Assembly (NCBI RefSeq): GCF_000003855.2
Contig: NW_003101680.1
Location: 6,058,613-6,122,612, forward strand
DNA: 64,000 nt
DNA from: Blastomyces gilchristii SLH14081
Taxonomy: Eukaryota; Ascomycota; Eurotiomycetes; Onygenales; Ajellomycetaceae
Direction: 5' to 3'
A program made the position numbers and the translations under genes. This document shows positions 24,301-34,298 of this stretch, piece by piece. The number at the start of each line of letters is the position of its first letter. Positions within the stretch are counted from its first letter, which is position 1. The notes under the pieces were generated by a model. That model did not search any database. It saw nothing but the letters and a program-made list of their open reading frames with translations, and was not told the origin of the DNA.

Positions 24301-24902
24301 ACAGTGTTAAATCTTCTAGAGATTACACAGTTCATATCAGATCTCTGCAGTCTGATTCAGATTGTTAATAATATAGTAATGAAACTCTGAGATGTCTGTA
24401 ATTAAGCAGAGGTCTTCATGATAACTGTGAAACAAGATCAAGAGCATTAAATCAATGTTCACTAAGACTCTGCTGAACAATATAAGATAGAAGATCTGAT
24501 ATGATTGAATCTTAAGAATATACAAATCACATGTTCATCTCATACACTAGATTATCATCATATCAAGTATAAAGTGATAGAAGTTCTAGATAGTCATAAC
24601 TACTATCTTGACACATTATCAGAGATTCATGATGTATTTCACACAAGCTTGCTTCACTGTGCTGTCACTGATTCATTTTCTTCTCAACTGACTTCTGACT
24701 GACAGTTATCAGACATTATAGAAGAAGATAATGAGCTTGAGTGAGAGATTGAGAATATTCTCAATAAGAGACTCTGTGACTGTAACTGACAATATCTTGT
24801 GAAATGAGTCAGCTATAATCAACTGACCTGAACTCTGAGTTCTGCATTATCTGAAACAGCAGCTCTTGACCAATGGAAACTGCTTCTGGAAGAAGGGACT
24901 AA
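21310..24902 (+). pseudogene. Gypsy pol remnant (G4): PR-RT-RNaseH-INT-chromodomain
   Basis: Domains in order: an aspartic protease signature AMIDSS at 21371-21388 (D-S-G with Gly to Ser); reverse transcriptase from about 22080, with the catalytic box FTYLDDILIF intact at 22456-22485; RNase H at about 22900-23240 ([20 protein letters not shown]); an integrase core at about 23830-24250 (STVYHSETD and EQTIQTV near 24110-24150); the linker KYKVIEVLDSHNYYLDTL (about 24570); and a chromodomain at about 24720-24880 (IENILNKRLC, YLVK, TPSSALSE). It would have been one polyprotein; stops at TGA (from Trp or Arg) and TAA/TAG (from Gln) break it throughout. Confidence 0.85.
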
Positions 24903-25211
24903 TGTGATGAGCTGTGCCTGATCAATCATATAGACTATTTCATTACACTTCACAGATTTCAATCACTTCATTCTTAAACACATATGCTCTGATTCTCAGT
25001 CATTCTCAATTGCTGATTCTCAGCTGCTATGAACGCGCGTATATTCTCCCGCCCCGAAGCTCCACCGCGTACACCACCACATACATGTATAAATATCCAC
25101 CTTGATCACTGATTCTCGCACTTTCTCTTTCTTTCCTTCTCTAACATTTTTATCTTTGTTATATAAGACCTATCAATATTATACCAATCTATTCGGCGTA
25201 GGCCTCTTACA
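24903..25211 (+). repeat. Gypsy 3' LTR of G4
   Basis: TGTGATGAGCTGTGCC...GGCCTCTTACA, 309 bp. The inner (left) half is mutated, while the outer half keeps CpG clusters (CGCGCGTATATTCTCCCGCC at about 25034). It carries AACATTTTTAT at 25143-25153. Confidence 0.88.
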
Positions 25212-25978
25212 AGTTCTAGCATAAGATTATAGTTAAGATTGTTAACTTTATATGTATAAGTATCTTCATATTAATGTTCTTTGGCATCTATGTTTAGTTT
25301 CACTATGTAATGAGTGTGAATGTCTTTTGAATCATTAAATTCTGTGAGAAGTTAAGGTTTTAATAAGAAAATATACTGAAGATTATAACATCTTATGACT
25401 GAAGATTTAATCATTGTATAATGATATAGACTGTTGTCTATCATAGCTTTTATATTACACATGTTATCTATTATAGTGAATATAAGAATTACATTCATTG
25501 TCATTTTCTCTTCAAATTGTTATCATCTGACCTCTTCAAGCTTCTGCTTGTGAATTTGAACAGAAGCTAATCTTTTCCCTGTTTCATCAGAGTATTCTCA
25601 TAGTTCTCTTTCAAATCTTTCTTTAATGTAACATGATTGACACAGACAGATACTGATTTATTCTTTAAGTGAGAAGACACTGATCTTTCTCTTGAGTGAG
25701 AAGATATGTAGACTGATTAACAGTTGAAAGAAATATATTCTGATCAGTTACAGTTAATACATACTTCTCATTGACATTAATCAGTGACTTCTTCAGAAGT
25801 GATCTCAGAAACTCAGAACCTTGTGTAAGTGATAAAGACTCTTGTTTATATATAATATAGACATTTGAGTTCACTCACTTTATAACATCTGTATTGTAAT
25901 TCTTTGATACACATGTATAAGTGACTGAGATGTAATATCTTCTGCCACTGTTCTGTATACACTTAAGCTTGATAATAA

Positions 25979-27046
25979 ATAAATAATCTTGATTAATCTC
26001 TATCATATTTCTTGAAATATATTAATATTGTGAAAGAGAGTGTTACTAAATTATATTATCAGATAATATTATTAAAAATATATTAATATTATGAATATCA
26101 ATGTTGAAAAAATATTGATACTTATATATTATAGTGATGTGTGAATCATGATAGTTAAATATATGTATATATATTATTTCTGACATTAATTACAACTTGT
26201 ACAATAATTTTTAAAAACTCAAAATTAATTTCAATTATTAATAATTATGAACTTATAACTAACTAATATAAAAAGAAAAAAACTTTTTCTACTTATTATC
26301 TTTCTTCTCTTTCTCATTCTTCTTATTATTCTTTATAATTCACTTTTTATTTTTATTCTTCTTCTTCTTCTCATCTGAGATAATAATTATCTTAAAATCT
26401 CTCTTTACTATCTTCTCAGAGAAGAGTTTCTACTGCTCTCTCTCAGTCAGATTAATCTGTATCTTAAAATCCTGTATTTGCTGATCTGCTGTCTCAGATT
26501 TCATCTCAGTAGTAAGCAGATTGACATGCTCAGAGAGTAGAAATATCTTCTTAATATTCTGAATTATGAATTGTATTTGAGATCTGAATAAGATCTTAAT
26601 TCTCTTCTTCTCTGCCAGCTTCTGCTAATTAATTAGAGAATAGAAGTACTATTAAAAATTATTATCTCTTAATAAATAAAGAACTTATCAGTTTTAACTT
26701 CTTTATGTTCTGCTTTAATACTCTCTCAATCTTCTTTTACTACTACTTATTGATAGTAATACTCTTCTTCTCTCTCTCTCCCTTTATCTTAGTCTTAAAT
26801 TATTCTCAGAACTTCTTCTAATCTTACTACTATTGTATAAAACTCTTCACTATCTTCTTTTTCATTCTCTTATATATAATGTTATTTATATTATTTCTAT
26901 ACTTAGTTCAGTCTAAACTTATCAGAAGTGTTACTTAAAATCATTATTATTCTACTCTCTTACAGAGTCTCTTCAAGATATTACAATATAACTTGCAATA
27001 TATCTTTTCTTACTTAAATATCTTCTTCTTCTCTTTCTTTAATCTG
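25979..27046. other. AT-rich stretch, no recognisable gene
   Basis: Very AT-rich, low complexity. From about 26280 to 26960 the minus strand is purine-rich and would encode Lys/Glu-rich, coiled-coil-like sequence with frequent stops, possibly the worn C-terminal part of a DNA-transposon transposase. I cannot assign it. No LTR, LINE or MITE match was noticed. Confidence 0.4.
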
Positions 27047-27086
27047 TGACAGCGGTCACGCGCCTTGATAATCCGCAGAACTGCAG
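27047..27086. other. Short CpG-bearing patch in AT-rich DNA
   Basis: About 40 bp with four CpG sites in otherwise CpG-free surroundings. It contains the small inverted repeat GTGAC/GTCAC (27046-27059). It could be a terminal inverted repeat of a DNA transposon; no partner end was found. Confidence 0.3.
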
Positions 27087-27160
27087 AATATTTAAAGAGA
27101 GCTAATATAATTAATTTCAGTAAGTATTAAAGAGAGATAAAGATATAGAACACAGTCAGA

Positions 27161-27199
27161 AATAATATAATAATAATAATAATAGTAATAATAGTAATG

Positions 27200-27273
<74 letters not shown>
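27161..27273. repeat. (AAT)n microsatellite
   Basis: About 113 bp of AAT repeats with occasional GAT or AGT interruptions. It resembles the LINE and SINE tails of this genome, but no LINE or SINE 3' end precedes it, so it is either an expanded tail of a lost element or a free microsatellite. Confidence 0.85.
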
Positions 27274-27274
<1 letters not shown>

Positions 27275-27419
27275 GAGAGAGTGTATTAAAATATATTAAT
27301 ATATTACTGACTTATTAAATATAAAGAGACTTAAAGAAAATATTAACAGCTTTCAGAGATGTATAGAAACAGCTATAGTATTATATGATACTATTATCTT
27401 TATTCAATATATGTACTGT

Positions 27420-27926
27420 TAGACTGACCGTGTGACCGTGTCTGAGACCAGAACCAGATTTTTTGATAGTCTCATTATCAATTCAACTGATCTCATTACA
27501 CAGTTTTAACATTAGATGGTAGTCTCATACTATTTCAGTGAGACTTACTGTCTACTCTTGTCATATTTTCTAAATGAGATCATGATTTTCAACTTCTCAA
27601 TTTAAATTATTTTTGTTGCTTTAAATGACTTTAAATCTCATTTAAGTATTATCAAAAAGCGTTACTTTTTAAAAAATTAAAAATAGTCTAAAAAAAACCT
27701 TAAAATGTCTAAAAATAGTAACTTTATGCCAAGAATGGAACTAAATGAGACCAAATGAGACTACTTTCTCATTTTTTTCAAGTCATGATTTCATTTTAAG
27801 ATCTGATATATAGTCACTTTGCATGTTTTTTTGATAGCTAGTCTCAGCGGGATTTACGCCAAGAAATATATGAGACCAGATCAAATGAAATCAAACATGA
27901 AATTCATGGTCCCGGGGGCCAGTCTA
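27420..27926 (+). mobile_element. hAT-like MITE copy B (507 bp, TSD TGTACTGT)
   Basis: TAGACTGACC... to ...GGGGGCCAGTCTA, inverted relative to copy A. TGTACTGT at 27412-27419 is repeated exactly at 27927-27934. The inverted ends TAGACTGACC and TAGACTGGCC differ at one position. No coding capacity. Confidence 0.88.
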
Positions 27927-27975
27927 TGTACTGTTAATATTCTTTGTATACAGTTATTATATAATCTGTATCAGA

Positions 27976-28055
27976 GTCAGTGTAGCTCAGTTAGTAAGAC
28001 TGATAACTAAGACTGCATATATTAGAGATGTATAAGTTTGAATCTCATCACTAAC
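27976..28055 (+). tRNA. tRNA-like sequence (probably pseudo) at chimera 5' end
   Basis: GTCAGTG at the start pairs with CACTAAC at the end (one mismatch that a G to A change explains). Box A-like TAGCTCAGTTAGTAAG and box B-like GTTTGAATCTC are present. The T-arm ATAAG/CTCAT also has one transition-type mismatch. The anticodon arm does not fold convincingly, so I give no isoacceptor. It probably served as, or derives from, a Pol III promoter. Confidence 0.45.
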
Positions 28056-28319
28056 ACCTGTCACTTCTTACTCATAAATGCTCTCATGTAATAGAGGCTG
28101 AGTCTAATTAGTAAGACTTGATATGAGGTAGAACTCTCTACTGTAAGTCAAGTCACTAGTTAAGTGTGATTCTGTGAACACTTATCAGAGTCAGTATGAA
28201 ATGTTAATATCTCACTATTCTACTATACACCTGTCAAGGTTCTAATGATATAGAGTCAAGTCTAATGTAGTAATTATACACTACTTAAGTAAGTCTCTAA
28301 CTAGAGCTATCATCAGAGC

Positions 28320-28385
28320 CTAGCTTTCTCTTAAATACAGAGAATGATTTTGAAAATCATCTGACTAGCAGATCTAGACAAGTAT
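28320..28385 (+). other. tRNA-Ser(UGA)-like arms inside the chimera
   Basis: 28344-28360 forms a perfect 5-bp stem (ATGAT/ATCAT) with the 7-nt loop TTTGAAA, giving anticodon TGA. A D-arm-like TCTC/GAGA hairpin lies just upstream, and a variable-arm-like CTG/CAG hairpin just downstream, as in class II serine tRNAs. The acceptor and T arms are not convincing. It may be part of a degraded tRNA cluster. Confidence 0.35.
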
Positions 28386-28724
28386 CTAAACTCTAGACAG
28401 AGTACTCTGATAGACTAGAGTCTGTAAGCTCACTATCAAGCTCTAATACTGATAGAGAGAACTGCAGTTATCAAGTCTATAATTAGTCATTAATACAGAG
28501 TGAGATCATGACAGCTGATTGATAGGTCTATGAATATCTAACAGAGCCGAGATCAGCAACCGGAAGCTTGATATATACATCATTAAGTGAGTGATAGCAG
28601 CCACTAACTAACATCTCTAGAAATTAGTGACTGGCCCGAGAGAACAGACACAGTGATCAGTTAATTATAGAGAGTTAAATGTAATTAGCTTAAGATGCAT
28701 TCTGTAAGTGACTAGCACTTGTAG

Positions 28725-29717
28725 TTCAAAAGAGAAGAACATTAAAACTGATAATTTATCTGCACTAAGTTTCTGCTCATATGAATATTCATGACAATAA
28801 ATTGACTAATTTAGCTGTAAAAAAGAGTTCAGAATTAAGCAGATCTATTTAAAAAACAGTGTTCTGATCTTTGATAAAGAGAAAGATAAAAGAATCTTAT
28901 TTAAATAAGTGAAATGAAAGCTGGCAGAAACAAAAGAAGAGCATACATTATTCAAGATTTGAGATAAAATCACAGTATAAATCTTATTTAATTAAATGTA
29001 AAAAGAAAATATTCTCATTTATAATTCAGCTGAAACTAGAACATGATTATTTTAAATTCTATATACAAAGATTTAATAATAGATTTGATTCAACAAAGTA
29101 CTTATTCTGCAATGCAAATGAAAATCCTGAGCATAGTATAATGTATTATGTATTATATAATAGTCTCAGAGTCAGATTGAAGAGAAAGTATGATTTAAAT
29201 TAATTAAATATAAGATTCTTATTCTCAACTGAGACAGGAAGTAAATACTTAATAGACTTTCTATCAGAAACTCAAGCAGCTATAAGAAAATAACTGAATT
29301 CAGAAGTATCTGAATATGAAGAGGTGAAAATTGATTAGATATAGTCTGTTAAAACAGTTATACACTATCTTTTAATAATTTTATTTTCTTATAGTCTTTC
29401 TTTACTGTACTTGTTTCTTTCTGTTCTTTTCTATCTATCTATTTAATGTGTCTATCTTTAATACTATGTTCTCTTTTCCTTTGTCATGATATTTTCAAAT
29501 GATTTCAAAGTATCAGAAGATGTTGAAATACTGTAATTTGTAAACAGTTTTTATATTCTGAGCTCGAATTTTCTGATTTTGCATATCTGAAATTGATAAA
29601 TGTATAATAGTTGACTCTATAGATATAGGAAAAACTCTGAGAACTAAAGATTCTCAGGTAGATGTTATAGTCTCTGACTGTATACATCTATAATTGAAGA
29701 ATAATAATAATAATAAT
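28725..29717 (+). mobile_element. LINE 3' fragment of the chimera
   Basis: Matches copy 2 from about 14525 to its tail: the end of RNase H, the terminal zinc knuckle (about 29100), a stop near 29340, the 3' UTR, both 3' stem-loops (about 29635-29690) and an (AAT)n tail. Confidence 0.85.
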
Positions 29718-29728
29718 CTGTATCAGAG

Positions 29729-30484
29729 ATACATGCAGAAAACAGATCTTTATTACTAGAATAAATAATTGCAGTAATTCTCTATTTTCATATTATAAAG
29801 ATAAGTTATTCTTATTTCTTTCTTCTCTCTTTTCTCTTTCTCAAACCACTACTAATTTCAAGCTGGTATGAAAACTATTAAAACTCTCTCAGAAATTCTT
29901 AAATTGAAGAGTATAGACTAATCAAATTTTTAATAAATGTAGCAGAAATCAAGTTATCTTCTATAATAATTAATTACTTACTCTCTCTTAATAAAACAGC
30001 AGTTATGTCTCTTCTGTCTCTCTCAAACAAACATGATGTGAGAAAAGCAAGTATCACATCAGATTATAATAACTAATGCAGTCTCAGTACACAGAGCTGC
30101 ATACACGCAGTGTGTACTGAATTGAGAAGTTATATAAGTTATACATCAGTGTCAGCATTTCAATGAGAGTTGTGCAGTATGAGAAAGCTGCAACTGTTAC
30201 TTATATATACAGAGAATAAATTATCAGAGTAAGTACATATATATTATATAAAAGTAACACATTTTAATAACACTCAGTCTCTGATATTATGAAAATAGAG
30301 TCTCTTTATAAGATCTGTTTTTATCAGAAGTCAGAGAATCTTATATTTCTTAAAGTTATCTTCACACATCTTATCTGTGAAATTGATAAGAAAAAATTAT
30401 TAATTTTCAGCATTCTATTCCTAATATTAATTCAAGTGACTGCAGAGTCCATTCTGGATTACACTTTTTAAATTGTATATTTTC
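29729..30484. other. AT-rich DNA with no recognised feature
   Basis: No match to the repeat families in this window and no credible open frame. The plus-strand 60-codon frame at 30289-30471 has no recognisable motif. Confidence 0.4.
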
Positions 30485-30796
30485 NNNNNNNNNNNNNNNN
30501 NNNNNNNNNNNNNNNNNNNNNNNNNNNNNNNNNNNNNNNNNNNNNNNNNNNNNNNNNNNNNNNNNNNNNNNNNNNNNNNNNNNNNNNNNNNNNNNNNNNN
30601 NNNNNNNNNNNNNNNNNNNNNNNNNNNNNNNNNNNNNNNNNNNNNNNNNNNNNNNNNNNNNNNNNNNNNNNNNNNNNNNNNNNNNNNNNNNNNNNNNNNN
30701 NNNNNNNNNNNNNNNNNNNNNNNNNNNNNNNNNNNNNNNNNNNNNNNNNNNNNNNNNNNNNNNNNNNNNNNNNNNNNNNNNNNNNNNNNNNNNNNN
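30485..30796. other. Assembly gap (312 N)
   Basis: A run of N. Open frames spanning it are artefacts. Confidence 0.99.
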
Positions 30797-31174
30797 TTTT
30801 TTTATAATTAAAATTATATGAATTATGATCCTGTGTTTTGAAAAGTAATAATATTTGATAACACTCTCTGTTGAATTTTTTAATACCCCACAAAAAATAT
30901 AATATTATGTAAGTGAAAAATGTTTCAAAAATCTTATTTAATGTTATTTTCAATAATAAGATTGAAATGAAAATATAACTAAGAATTCAAATATATTCTT
31001 TATCTGAGACTAGGTTTTTATTTGAAAAGTAAATCTGATACCTTTAATATTTGAAATAACATGATTTCAAATCAATGTAATGAATATAAATTATAATCAA
31101 AAGTAATGCTTTCAAGTAATATAATAACTGTAAAGTTTGATTCTAGTTTCAGACACAGTTATATAATCAGTCTA
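30797..31174. other. AT-rich DNA with no recognised feature
   Basis: No repeat-family match or credible gene noticed between the gap and the start of the Gypsy G6 homology. Confidence 0.4.
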
Positions 31175-32275
31175 GATATACTTCTGAAATGTACTGCAGA
31201 CATTAGTCAGTTCAAAGAGTATGACTACTTATTTGATGACATTATAATATGTTTGAAATACTTTAAGTCATTCATTTTCTTCAGTCATATGAATCTTATG
31301 AAACACAGTGATAATATCTAGTTTTATAAATTATTGAGCTTATCTGATATGTGCTAATATTTCATTGATAAGAGATAAGAGATAACAGTCTTTCTTTATC
31401 AATCTGTTCAGATCTTAATAGTTTATACAGAATCAGAGTTCTTCATCTGATTTCTTTGTAAAGAGAATAGAAGCTGCAGTAGAAGAGTTACTAATACATA
31501 TAAATTTCATATTTAATAGATTATTAAGTCTCTTCTGAAGAAGAAGAAGTTTATCTTGAGATATATTATAAAGAGAGTCTTATGATGACTCAGAATTCTT
31601 ATCACATTTCTTTTCTAACTTGATACTATAATTCACTTCTGAGTCTTATAAGAGGGGTATGTTTGTAATATTATCATGTCAGAAGACATCTAGATATTTA
31701 TGATATTATTAAGAGAGTTTTGTATAAGAATCTGTTATTATTATACAGAATAACTTCTTCAAAGCGTTCTTAATATCAGTCAGACTGATAGAGTAGATTA
31801 CTATATAATTCTGCTATCATTGATGATGTCAGTGATCTTGTCAGTGACTTTATTAGAAGCTTTTTCAGAGCATTTCATAGATATTGACAGAGATCTGCGT
31901 CAGGTTTATAGTCTTGTGAATATCATCTTTGTGAATTTGATTATTATTGAGAAACATCAAACTTCTGTTTCAAGTATTTAATAAGATACCTTGTTCAGAT
32001 AGTCAGATGAGTTCTAGTATAAAATTATAGTTAAGATTATCAATCTCATATATATAAGCATCTTTGTATTGATATTCTCTGACATCTATATTTAGTTTCA
32101 TTATGTAATGAGTGTAAATATCTTTTGAGTCATCAAATTCTGCAAGAAGTCAGAGTTTTAGTAAATAGATATACTAAAGCTTACAGTATCTTACAACTGA
32201 GAATTTAATTATGATATAGTGATATAGACTGCTGTCTACTATAACTTTCGTATTATACATATTATCTATTACAGT

Positions 32276-32781
32276 TAGACTGACCGTGTGACCGTGTCTG
32301 AGACCAGGACTAGATTTTTTGATAGTCTCATTACCAATTCGACTGATCCTATTACACAGTTTTAACATTAGATAGTAGTCTCATACTGTTTCAGTGAGAC
32401 TTACTGTCTACTCTTGTCACATTTTCCAAATAAGATCATGATTTTCACTTCTCAATTTAAATTATTTTTATTGCTTTAAATGACTTCAAATCTCATTTGA
32501 GTGTTATCAAAAAGTGTTACTTTTTAAAAAATTAAAAATAGTCTAAAAAAAACCTTAAAATGTCTAAAAATAGTAACTTTATGCCAAGAATGAGACTAAA
32601 TAAGATCAAATGAGACCACTTTCTCATTTTTTTCAAGTCATGATTTCATTTTAAGATCTGATATATAGTCACTTTGCATGTTTTTTTAATGGCTAGTCCC
32701 AGCGGGATTCACGCCAAGAAATGTATGAGACCAGACTAAAAGGGATCAAATGTGAAATTCATGGTCCCGGCGGCCAGTCTA
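32276..32781 (+). mobile_element. hAT-like MITE copy C (506 bp, TSD ATTACAGT)
   Basis: TAGACTGACC... to ...CGGCCAGTCTA. ATTACAGT at 32268-32275 is repeated exactly at 32782-32789. Inserted into the gag/protease region of G6. Same orientation as copy B. Confidence 0.9.
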
Positions 32782-33202
32782 ATTACAGTAGATACAAGAA
32801 TTGCATTTATTATTACTTTCTTTTCAAATTATTATTATCTGATCTTTTCAAGCTTCTATTTACAAATTTGATCAGAAGCTAATTTTTTCCCTGTTTTATT
32901 AAAGTGTTCTTATAGTTATGTTCTGAATCTTTCTTTAATATAATATAATTGATGCGGACTGTTGAGATTGATCTTTCTTTTGAATGAGAAGATATGTAGA
33001 CTAATTAGTAGTTGAAAGTAATATATTCTGATTAGTTACAGTTAATATATACTTCTTATTAATGTTGATCAGTGACTTCTTCAGAAGTGATCTCAGAAAC
33101 TTAGAAACTTATTCAGATAGTAAAGACTCTTGTTTATATATAAATATTTAAGTTCACTTAATTCATGATATCTACATTATTATTCTTTGACACAGATGTA
33201 TA

Positions 33203-33706
33203 TAGACTGACTGCTGAGACTATAAATTTCACATTTAATTTCATTTAGTCTGATCTTATACATTTTTTGATGTGAATTCTACTGCGACTAATTATTAAAA
33301 AAACATGCAAACTGACTATATATCAGATCTCAAAATAAGACTATGACTTAGAAAAAATAAGAAAGTGATCTTATTTAATCTCATTTAGTTTCATTCTTAA
33401 TATAAAGTGACTATTTTTAAACATTTTAAGGTTTTTTAGACTATTTTTAATTTTTTAAAAAGTAACACTTTTTGATAACACTTAAATGAGATATAAAGTC
33501 ATTTAAAGCAATAAAAATCATTTAAATTGAGAAGTGAAAATTATAATCTCATTTGAAAAATGTGATAAGAGTAGATAGTAAGTCTCACTGAGACAGTATA
33601 AAACTACTATCTAATCTTAAAACTGTGCAATGAGATTGGTCAAATTGATAATGAAATTATCAAAAATTCTGATCCTGGTCTCAGACACGGTCACACGGTC
33701 AGTCTA
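33203..33706 (-). mobile_element. hAT-like MITE copy D (504 bp, TSD GATGTATA/GATATATA)
   Basis: Same orientation as copy A and the most mutated copy. The flanking 8-mers at 33195-33202 and 33707-33714 differ at one position, TpG versus TpA, so the target duplication itself was probably hit by the same mutational process after insertion. Confidence 0.87.
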
Positions 33707-33987
33707 GATATATAAGTGATTAAAATGTAATATCTTCTGTCACTGTTTTGTATACTCTTAAGCTTGATAAGACAGTTATTCAATGTTCAGAGTTGTATAC
33801 AAAAATCTTTATAAGTTAGGTCTTTATCTATGCTTATAAAAGTCTGTAAGAGTTTGAAAGTTAGTGTCTTCTTAAGCATGCTAATCTTCATTTAATTCTC
33901 TCAAGATTAATCACCTGCTTCTAGAATCTTGATATTAAAGTTAGAGATAAATGTTATAAGAGAAGTATTTCTCTGTCAGATACTCTG

Positions 33988-34298
33988 TGTAAGAGGCCTA
34001 CACTGAATAGATCAGTATAATATTGATAGGTCTTATATAACAAAGAGAAAAATGTTAGAGAAGAGAAGGAAAGAGAAAGTGTGAGAATCAGTGATTGAAG
34101 TGAATATTTATACATGTATGTGATGGTATACATGATGGAGCTTTCAGAGCGGAAGAATCTATACGCGTTAGTAGTGGCTGAGGATCGGCAATTGAGAATG
34201 CTGAGAATCGGAGCGTACGCGTTCAAGAATGAAGTGGTTGGAATCTGTGGAGTGAGAATGAAATAGTCTATATAATTGATTGAGTGCAGCCTGTCACA
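33988..34298 (-). repeat. Gypsy 3' LTR of G5
   Basis: Plus strand TGTAAGAGGCCTACACTG...GCAGCCTGTCACA. CpG-bearing patch around 34160-34225. Confidence 0.87.

Larger units (their letters stand above)
19531..25211 (+). mobile_element. Complete Ty3/Gypsy chromovirus G4 (5,681 bp, TSD AGTTC)
   Basis: Two 309-bp LTRs (19531-19839, 24903-25211) enclose gag, protease, reverse transcriptase, RNase H, integrase and chromodomain, in that order. AGTTC at 19526-19530 is repeated at 25212-25216, the 5-bp duplication expected of a Ty3/Gypsy integrase, which fixes the ends. It inserted into G3 in the opposite orientation. Gene order and the terminal chromodomain define a chromovirus. The coding region is broken by many stops. 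Confidence 0.93.
15869..25978 (-). mobile_element. Ty3/Gypsy chromovirus copy G3, minus strand, split by G4
   Basis: The 3' LTR is at 15869-16181. Chromodomain, integrase, RNase H and reverse transcriptase remnants run leftward-oriented through 16182-19530. G4 (19531-25211) then interrupts it, and protease/gag sequence resumes at 25217 up to about 25978. The host sequence continues across the insertion (compare 37600-37700 in G5). The 5' part of gag and the 5' LTR are missing; homology stops near 25978. Coding frames are destroyed. Confidence 0.82.
27976..29717 (+). mobile_element. Chimeric retroposon: tRNA-like head fused to LINE 3' end
   Basis: CTGTATCAGAG at 27966-27976 recurs at 29718-29728, bracketing a 1.74-kb unit (the final G may belong to either the duplication or the unit). 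The unit starts with a tRNA-like sequence (27976-28055), continues through about 670 bp with other tRNA-like pieces, and switches near 28725 into LINE ORF2/3' UTR sequence ending in an (AAT)n tail at 29717. One 11-bp duplication around both halves suggests they were inserted together. Chimeras made by template switching during LINE reverse transcription are known in fungi. An alternative is a LINE fragment landing next to an unrelated sequence with a chance repeat. Confidence 0.6.

Noticed and set aside
30468..30953. 161-codon minus and 112-codon plus open frames
   Set aside because: Both run through the N gap; open only because N is not a stop.
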